A stretch of 64,000 bases of DNA from Pomphorhynchus laevis. Its lineage: Eukaryota; Acanthocephala; Palaeacanthocephala; Echinorhynchida; Pomphorhynchidae. The notes under the pieces were generated by a model, which saw nothing but the letters and a program-made list of their open reading frames with translations, was not told the DNA's origin and did no database searches. The position numbers were made by a program, and so were the translations under genes. Shown here piece by piece: positions 56,002-64,000 of the stretch (positions are counted from its first letter, which is position 1; each line of letters starts with the position of its first letter). Location of the stretch: assembly GCA_012934845.2 (NCBI GenBank), contig WNNJ02000541.1, positions 19,534 to 83,533 on the forward strand. Direction: 5' to 3'.

Positions 56002-56985
56002 ATATCTGACTGTGTTAAACTGTGCTCCGGGAGCTAATAAGCTTCAGTTTCATAATCGTAGATGTTGCCAAAAACCGGAGTTCGATTACAAGTAGAGCAG
56101 ACTTCCTTATCACTCCTAGACGAGCTGATGGTAGCCGGCAGCACTCATCAGTAGAGTGAACTACCATCAGTCGTTTCGGCTGCCTTGTGATATATTAAAT
56201 AGGCATTTCCGAGAATTTGCTAACGTGGTAGCATGGGCATAGCCTCTTTAAACTAACCATGTGCTTTCCGGACCATCCTAATTTTATTCGGCAGGAATTT
56301 TACTTGCTGTCGTTGCTTGCTTTCTCACAGGATCCTTTGGAGGATACATTTTTATAATTTTATATCTGACTGTGTTAAACTGTGCTCCGGGAGCTAAAAA
56401 GCTTCAGTTTCATAATCGTAGATTTTGCCAAAAACCGGAGTTCGATTACATGCAGAGCAGACTTCCTTATCACTCCTAGACGAGCTGATGGTAGCCGGCA
56501 GCACTCATCAGTAGGGTGAACTACCATCAGTCGTTTCGGCTGCCTTGTGATATATTATAGGCATTTCCGAGAATTTGCTAACTTGGTAGCATGGGCATAG
56601 CCTCTTTAAACTAACCATGTGCTTTCCGGACCATCCTAATTTTATTCGGCAGGAATTTCACTTGCTGTCGTGCTTTCCGGACCATCCTAATTTTATTCGG
56701 CAGGAATTTCACTTGCTGTCGTTGCTTGCTTTCTCACAGGATTTTTTGCAGGATACATTTTTATAATTTTATATCTGACTGTGTTAAACTGTGCTCTGGG
56801 AGCTAATAAGCTTTAGTTTCATAATCGTAGATGTTGCTAAAAACCGTAGTTCGATTACTAGTAGAGCAGACTTCCTTACCACTCCTAGACGAGCTGATGG
56901 TAGCCGGCAGCACTCATTAGTAGGGTGAACTACCATCAGTCGTTTCGGCTGATGTGATATATTAAATGATATATTGCCTTGTGAT
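55996..56985 (-). repeat. Class E tandem repeat, three ~360-410-bp units with split hammerhead core
   Basis: Units are marked by ACTTCCTTA(T/C) at 56101, 56461 and ~56870. Unit 2 has a 51-bp internal duplication (56618-56720). On the minus strand units 1 and 2 have all core pieces intact: GAAA at 56177-56174, CUGAUGAG at 56151-56144, GUC at 56121-56119. Helices: stem II GGCAGCC with G(U)GCUGCC; stem III ACGA plus CUGAUGGUAG with CUACCAUCAG plus (C)UCGU; stem I UCACUCUA with UAGG(A)GUGA. The strand order is not that of a normal hammerhead. Unit 3 is truncated in the GAAA-side arm. Confidence 0.8.
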
Positions 56986-56999
56986 ATATTTGTTTTTAC

Positions 57000-57962
57000 A
57001 CCTGCCCTTTGTTGGGCAGGTGTAACAAAAAATTGTATTCTATATATTTGTACACTTTAAAGTGTCCCTGTAAAACAGCATTTTTTTAAAAGGAATTTAG
57101 TGCCTGATGCTTGGTTAAGCCGCAATACGCACTGCCATGCACAGAGCATATGCTAAATTTCCTCTGATGATTCAGATTTAGGGTAGTTCTGTTTTTCGAG
57201 CTTTAGACATTGTTTGAGCGTGTGTTAAGGTGCCTATGGATGATTATTAAAGTCACGGTACTAATGAGCTCCTTTAGAGCGAAACGCGTATACCGTTGTT
57301 GAAGTTTGTCGTCACACATAGGATGACTGGGCATACGTAGCAACTTTGAATATTGCGAGAATAATTCGGTTTTATTTCTATGTATCATGAGGATATATAT
57401 AATGCTGCCTGGTGTTTCCTTCCTCATGAGGAAAACATATTAATTTATTTATGAGTATACCATTGGGTGTGTAAGGCCAGGTGTAACAACAAATTATATT
57501 TTATATATTTGTACACTTTAAAGTGTCCCTGTTAAACAGCATTTCTATTAAAAGGAATGTAGTGCCTGATTCATGGTTAAACTGCAATACGCACTGCCAT
57601 GTACAAAGCTTATGTTAAATTCCCTCTGATGATTCAGATTAAGGGTAGTTCTGTTTTTTGAGCTTTAGACATTGTTAAAACGTGTGTTAACGTGCCTATG
57701 GATGATTATTAAAGTCACGGTACTGATGAGCTCCGTTAGAGCGAAACGCGTATACCGTTGTTGAAGTTTGTCGTCACACATAGGATGACTGGGCATACGT
57801 AGCGACTTTGAATATTGCGAGAATAATTCGGTTCTATTTCTTGATCTGATGAGGATATATAGAATGCTGCCTGGTGTTTATGCCTCTTTATGAGGAAAAC
57901 ATAGTGATTTATTTACGAGTACACCATTGTGTGTCCCAGGGCAGGTGTAACAACAAATTATA
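57000..57962 (+). repeat. Class C tandem repeat, two ~460-bp units with hammerheads
   Basis: Same unit as 52.8-54.1 kb. Hammerhead boxes start at 57261 (CUAAUGA, altered at G5) and 57723 (intact), 462 bp apart. Both keep GAAA, stem II GCTC/GAGC and stem I ACGGTA/TACCGT. Confidence 0.85.
57717..57758 (+). ncRNA. Intact compact type I hammerhead ribozyme
   Basis: Stem I ACGGTA (57717-57722) pairs perfectly with TACCGT (57753-57758). CUGAUGA 57723-57729; stem II GCTC/GAGC with loop CGTTA (57730-57742); GAAA 57743-57746. CGCGTA follows as a minimal stem III with cleavage expected after GUA (57752). Every conserved position is present. It is sense to TRAPPC8 transcription, inside intron 7. Confidence 0.85.
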
Positions 57963-58002
57963 TTATATATGTAGAAGTGTAGAAAACAGGCAAAGACACA
58001 TA

Positions 58003-58065
58003 TAATTTATTTAAACGTTTCGTCTTTTATATGGACTTCGTCAGTATATTGTATTTACTTAAGAT
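58003..58065 (-). ncRNA. Hammerhead motif, class D
   Basis: Minus strand: CUGACGA (58044-58038), stem II GUC/GAC, GAAA (58021-58018), CGUUU, with AUAUA before the core able to pair with UAUAU after it. A PLE-end-like sequence; the parent element is not seen. Confidence 0.6.
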
Positions 58066-58319
58066 CTCAAACTGTTTTATATATACATATATATAGTCAG
58101 CCTTTGACTATAGTGTCAGAAGGCTGACTTGGTAGCCTTGGTAGTCTTGGTAGTTAGCCTTCTGATAAGTCCAGGGCTACCAACATGTAGCAAAAAGCGG
58201 GCGAAACAAAAACGGCTGTGGCAATGTGGCCGTTAGTAGTCAGGGTGTATGAATTGGATATCATGAAGGAAGGATTCTGTAGCTGGTTTTCAATGCGAAA
58301 GTCACCTCGTGTGACCTAG
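58066..58319. other. Intron 7 spacer with partial inverted repeats
   Basis: TCAGAAGGCT and AGCCTTCTGA (58117-58170) flank a run of GGTAGCCTTGGTAGTC(T)TTGGTAG repeats. No coding signal. Confidence 0.5.
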
Positions 58320-58662
58320 CAACTATTCATTACATAAATAAGCATCCATCAAAGGATCACCAGTCCCGATTTCAATCGATCTTCATGATCTCATACGATA
58401 AAATATATATATATATATATAATAAATAAAAAAAAATATACATTTTGTCATTTTGTTTTTGATTTGGCTCGGTTAGTTAATATATATATATATATATATA
58501 TATATAGATATTAACTAACCGAGCCAAATCAAAAACAAAATGACAAAATGTATATTTTTTTATTTATTTATATATATATGTTATCGTATAAGACGATGAA
58601 GATCGATTGAAATCGGGACTGGTGATCCTTTGATGGATGCTTATTTATGTAATGAATAGTTG

Positions 58663-58668
<6 letters not shown>
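58320..58668. repeat. Large inverted repeat, ~163-bp arms around a (TA)n spacer
   Basis: Left arm ~58320-58483, right arm ~58507-58668, near-perfect, with TA repeats both in the spacer and within the arms (GATTTGGCTCGGTTAGTTAA and its complement lie innermost). Confidence 0.85.

Positions 58669-58750
<82 letters not shown>
58664..58750. repeat. (TA)n microsatellite
   Basis: About 87 bp of uninterrupted TA repeats. Confidence 0.95.
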
Positions 58751-58752
<2 letters not shown>

Positions 58753-58802
58753 TTGTAAATTGTGGTTGAACCGCGCTCTGGGGTCATTCGAAGACTCACC
58801 AA

Positions 58803-59553
<751 letters not shown>

Positions 59554-59592
59554 TCGACGTTATATATAATATTTATTGACATGGTGAGTGAT

Positions 59593-62500
59593 TCACGACT
59601 TTCAGTCACCATGTCACTTCGAGACGACGACTTCAGCATCTAAATGATTAGTACCCGGCAACACTCATCAGTAGAATGAGGTGCACACTGGTCGTTTAAG
59701 TTGCCGGTGTGACATTGTGAATAAAGGCGTTTCCGACACTTAGCTTAATTGTCTGAGGCTTACGCTCTTAACCAGATCGAATTGCTGTGCGGACCATCCA
59801 GAAACACTAGGCAGAGGTTGTTGCTGAATTGTCGCCGCACTCGTTGGATACTAAATGGATACGGCAGGTATAATAGTAGTGCACGGATGTGCTGAGTAGA
59901 CAACAGTCTAGGATTTCTTACGAAATATGGCATTTATACTAAATGGTGTTGCTTGATAGACTGGACTTCGATTCACGACTTTCAGTCACCATGTCACTTC
60001 TAGACGACCACTTCAGCATTAAAATGATGAGTACCCGGCAACAATCATCAGTAGAATGAGGTAAACACTGGTCGTCTCAGTTGCCTGTGTGACATTGTGA
60101 ATAAAGGCGTTTCCGACACTTTGCTTAATTGTCTGAGGCTTACGCTCTTAACCAGATCGAATTGCTGTGCGGACTATCCTTAAACACTAGGCAGATGTTG
60201 TTGCTGAATTGTCGTTGCACTCGTTGGATCCTAAATGGATACGGCAGGTATAATAGTAATGCACGGATGTGCTGAGTAGACAACGGTCCAGGATTTCTTA
60301 CGAAATATGGCATATTTACTAAATGGTGTTGCTTGATAGGCTGGACTTCGATTCACGACTTTCAGTCACCATGTCACTTCAAGACGACCACTTCAGCATC
60401 AAAATGATGAGTACTCGGCAACACTCATTAGTAGAATGAGGTACACACTGGTCGTTTCGGTTGCCTGTGTGACATTGTGAATAAAGGCGTTTCCGACACT
60501 ATGCTTAATTGTCTGAGGCTTACGCTCTTAACCAGATCGAAATGCTGTGCGGACTATCCTAAAACACTAGGCAGAGGTTGTTGCTGAATTGTCGTTGCAC
60601 TCGTTGGATCCTTAATGAATACGGCATGTATAATAGTAGTGCACATATGTGCTGAGTAAATAAAGGTCCAGGATTTCTTACGAAATGCGGCATTTATACT
60701 AAATGGCGTTGCTTGATTGACCGGACTTCGATTTATGACTTTCAGTCACCATGGCACTTCAAGACGACCTCTTCAGCATCAAAATGATGAGTACCCGGCA
60801 ACACTCATCAGTAGAATGAGGTACACACTGGTCGTTTCGGTTGCCTGTGTGGCATTGTTAATAAAGGCGTTTCCGACACTGCTTAATTATCTGAGGCTTA
60901 CGCTCTTAACCAGATCGAATTGCTCTGGGGACCATCCTTAAACACTAGGCAGAGGTTGTTGCTGGATTGTTCCTCCACTTGTTGTATCCTAAATGGATAC
61001 GGTATGTATAATAGTTGTGCATAGATGTGCTGAGTAGACAACAGTCCAGGATTATTTACGAAATACGGCATTTATACTAAATGGTGTTGCTTGATAGACT
61101 GCACTTCGATTCACGACTTTCAGTCACCATGTCACTTCTAGACGACGACTTCAGCATCGAAATGATTAGTACCCGGCAACACTCATCAGTAGAATGAGGT
61201 ACACACTGGTCGTTTCAGTTGCCTGTCTGACATTGTGAATAAAGGCGTTTCCGACACTTACCTTAATTGTCTGAGGCTTACGCTCTTAACCAGATCAAAT
61301 TGCTGTGCGGACCATCCTTAAACACTAGGCAGAGGTTTTTGCTGAATTGTCTCTCCACTGGTTGTATCCGTAATGGATACGGCAGGTATAATAGTAGTGC
61401 ACATATGTGCTGAGTAAATAACGGTCCAGGATTTCTTACGAAATGCGGCATTTATACTAAATGGCGTTGCTTGATAGACTGGACTTCGATTTACGACTTT
61501 CAGTCACCATGGCACTTCAAGACGACCACTTCAGCATCAAAATGATGAGTACCCGGCAACACTCATCAGTAGAATGAGGTACACACTGGTCGTTTCGGTT
61601 GCCTGTGTGGCATTGTTAATAAAGGCGTTTCCGACACTGCTTAATTATCTGAGGCTTACGCTCTTAACCAGATCGAATTGCTGCGGGAACCATCCTTAAA
61701 CACTAGGCAGAGGTTGTTGCTGAATTGTCGCTCTACTTGTTGGATCCTAAATGGATACGGCAGGTATAATAGTTGTGCACAGATGTGCTGAGTAGACAAC
61801 TGTCCATGATTTCCTTCGAAATACGGCATTTATACTAAATGATGTTGCTTGATAGACTGCACTTCGATTCACGACTTTCAGTCACCATGTCACTTCTAGA
61901 CGGCCACTTCAGCATCGAAATGATGAGTACCCGGCAACACTCATCAGTAGAATGAGGTACACACTGGTCGTTTCGGTTGCCTGTGTGACATTGTGAATAG
62001 AGGCGTTTCCAACACTGCTTAATTGTCTGAGGCTTACGCTCTTAACCAGATCGAATTGCTGTGCGGACCATCCAGAAACACTAGGCAGATGTTGTTGCTG
62101 AATTGTCGCTGCACTTGTTGGATCCTAAATGGATACGGCATGTATAATAGTTGTGCACGGATGTGCTGAGTTGACAACGGTCCAGGATTATTTACCAAAT
62201 ACGGCATTTATACTAAATGGTGTTGCTTAATAGACTGCACTTCGATTTACGACTTTCAGTCACCATGTCAGTTCTAGACGACCACTTCAGCATCGAAATG
62301 ATGAGTACCCGGCAACACTTATCAGTAGAATGAGGTACACACTGGTCGTTTCGGTTGCCTGTGTGACATTGTGAATAAAGGCGTTTCCGACACTTTGCTT
62401 AATTGTCTGAGGCTTACGCTTTTAACCAGATCGAATTGCTGTGCGGACTATCCTTGAACACTAGGCAGAGGTTGTTGCTGAATTGTCGCTGCACTTGTTG

Positions 62501-63418
62501 GATCCTAAATGGATACGGCAATTATAATAGTAGTGCACGGATGTGCTGAGTAGACAACGGTCCAGGATTTCTTACGAAATACGGCATTTATACTAAATGG
62601 TGTTGCTTGATAGACTGGAATTCGATTGACGACTTTCAGTCACCATGTCACTTCTAGGCGACCACTTCAGCATCGAAATTATGAGTACCCGGCAACACTT
62701 ATCAGTAGAATGAGGTACACACTTCGCGTTTCGGTTGCCTGTGTGACATTGTGAATAGAGGCGTTTTCGACACTTTGCTTAATTGTCTGAGGCTTACGCT
62801 CTTAACCAGATCGAATTGCTGTGCGGCCATCCTTTAACACTTGGCAGAGGTTGTTTCTGAATTGTCGCTGCACTCGTTGGATCCTTAATGGATACGGCAT
62901 GCATATTAGTAGTGCACATATGTGCTGAGTAAATCACGGTCCAGGATTTTTTACGAAATGCGGCATTTATACTAAATGGCGTTGCTTGATAGACTGGACT
63001 TCGATTCACGACTTTTAATCACCATGTCACTTCTAGACGACCTCTTCAGCATCAAAATGATGAGTACCCGGCAACACTCATCAGTAGAATGAGGTACACA
63101 CTGGTCGTTTCGGTTGCCTGTTTGACATTGTGAATAAAGGCGTTTCCGACACTTTGCTTTATTGTCTGAGGCTTACGCTCTTAACCAGATCGAATTGCTG
63201 TGCGGACCATCCTTAAACACTAGGCAGAGGTTGTTGCTGAATTGTCGCTGCACTCGTTGGATTCTAAATGGATACGGCCGGTATAATAGTAGTGCACGGA
63301 TGTGCTGAGTAGTAACGGTCCAGGATTTCTTACGAAATACGGCATTTATACTAAATGATGTTGCTTGATAGACTGGACTTCGATTCACGACTTTCAGTCA
63401 CTGTGTCACTTCTAGACC
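59593..63418 (-). repeat. Class E satellite: ten ~379-bp tandem units with split hammerhead core
   Basis: The word (T)CACGACTTTCAGTCACC or a variant starts at 59593, 59973, 60353, 60733, 61111, 61491, 61869, 62247, 62627, 63006 and 63385, a period of 378-380 bp. On the minus strand each unit has a GAAA arm (GGCAACCGAAACGACC), a CUGAUGA arm and a cleavage arm (GGTCGTCTAGAAGTG) within ~95 bp. Example unit: GAAA 61974-61971, CUGAUGAG 61947-61940, GUC 61901-61899. No single unit is perfect, but the consensus is. Variation between units is a few per cent to ~10 per cent by eye. Short frames inside are not genes. Confidence 0.9.
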
Positions 63419-63505
63419 ATATATACCATTTAGTATAAATGCCGTATTTCGTTAGAAATCCTGGACTGTTGTTTACTCAGCACATCTGTGCACTACTATT
63501 GTATA
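63419..63505 (+). repeat. Inverted partial unit closing the 379-bp array
   Basis: About 85 bp that is the reverse complement of the end of the unit (CCATTTAGTATAAATGCCGT, CACATCTGTGCACTACTAT), joined head-to-head with the last unit. Confidence 0.8.
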
Positions 63506-64000
63506 TAATATATAATGTATATATTAAATATATATAATAAATATATATAATGTTTTGCCTGCGACAACTTTAAGTCTAGAGAAGACTTCCTCTGTGGTTT
63601 TTTTTGCAATCAAACTTCCCGCAACCTCTTTTATTAGCACATATCAACCTCGAACACGCTCTCTCAAACTACCCCCGTTGTTTCAGATGTCCTTTATCCA
63701 CCCACTAATCTTACTAACATATACACTTCCCATGTTATGACATCTTCCTTCCCTTCTTGTCCCTCTTGTCTTGTTTCTCAATAACCTATATTCATCAATT
63801 AAAATGACCTCCACCAACCTAAAGATTCTTCCACTCATAACATGTATACCTAACATCTGTGTACATAACAATGTATATATATAAGTTTTCAAATTGTAAC
63901 ACCAGCAAAAACAAAGTAAATATATATTTTTACGTTTCGGCGTTCACGCCTTTATCAATTGTATGTTATTTATTTCAAACTTAATTTTAAGTATATATAA
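63506..64000. other. Intron 7, right edge: TA-rich, then unassigned sequence and a hammerhead-like end
   Basis: 63506-63552 is TA-rich. 63555-63850 has two short overlapping frames (61 and 69 codons) with no recognised similarity. A PLE-end-like hammerhead motif on the minus strand is at 63925-63962. Confidence 0.5.
63925..63962 (-). ncRNA. Hammerhead-like motif, UUGAUAA variant
   Basis: Minus strand: UUGAUAA (63958-63952), one A, stem II GGCG/CGCC (63950-63947 with 63942-63939, loop UGAA), GAAA (63938-63935), CGUA. Third element with U at position 3 and A at position 8. The parent element probably extends beyond the window. Confidence 0.55.

Noticed and set aside
56101-56184. Reading the class E core as an ordinary single-unit hammerhead
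   Set aside because: The strand order is wrong for a normal fold in one unit. The only alternative type I reading (CUGAUGA then GAAG near the GUC) lacks a proper GAAA box and stem II.
60717-63388. Short frames inside the 379-bp array (60717-60941, 62794-63009, 63173-63388)
   Set aside because: They recur only because the unit recurs, are interrupted in most units, and have no protein-like constraint.
59593-63418. CRISPR-like array
   Set aside because: Units are ~379 bp and similar throughout, with no short conserved repeat alternating with unique spacers; the setting is eukaryotic.

Overview
The window looks like AT-rich invertebrate metazoan nuclear DNA. It is dominated by decayed non-LTR retrotransposons (LINEs), Penelope-like elements (PLEs) and satellites, and I cannot name the species. 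One host gene runs left to right through most of it. Seven exons on the + strand (10875-11031, 16426-16653, 21576-21729, 31192-31291, 35878-35992, 43863-44113, 52070-52179) join in a consistent reading phase. Their product resembles the N-terminal part of TRAPPC8 (yeast Trs85), a TRAPPIII subunit. Its introns of about 4.6 to more than 11.8 kb hold nearly everything else. LAYOUT: 1-10.85 kb, upstream of the gene, holds a nearly intact RT gene with a Cys-rich N-terminus and a nuclease-like C-terminus (family R, minus, cut by the window edge), then a CR1/L2-type LINE ('LINE-A', minus) split by a 2.7 kb nested insertion. Introns 1-2 (11-21.6 kb) hold a second LINE (LINE-B), LINE-A scraps, a SINE-like repeat, a family R relic, a PLE and an RTE-type LINE. 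Intron 3 (21.7-31.2 kb) holds a PLE, a longer LINE-A copy and another LINE (LINE-C). Intron 4 (31.3-35.9 kb) holds hammerhead-like repeats and a PLE with inverted ends. Introns 5-6 (36-52 kb) hold a divergent LINE-A relative, two copies of an RT family 'S', more family R, RTE and PLE relics. Intron 7 (52.2-64 kb) is a dense set of tandem repeats carrying hammerhead ribozyme (HHR) motifs, (TA)n tracts and palindromes. The most interesting signal is this ribozyme content. At least seven sequence-distinct repeat families carry the HHR core (CUGANGA, stem II, GAAA). One set of tandem ~460 bp units carries compact type I HHRs. Two related satellites (~360 bp and ~379 bp units, minus strand) carry all three HHR core strands in a non-standard order, with all three helices preserved by covariation. 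Three PLE-associated motifs share UUGANAA in place of CUGANGA, as if the C3-G8 core pair had been replaced by U3-A8. Together they suggest retrozyme-like or PLE-driven ribozyme repeats accumulating in one host intron. All calls come from reading the sequence and from memory of the families; no search or folding program was run.
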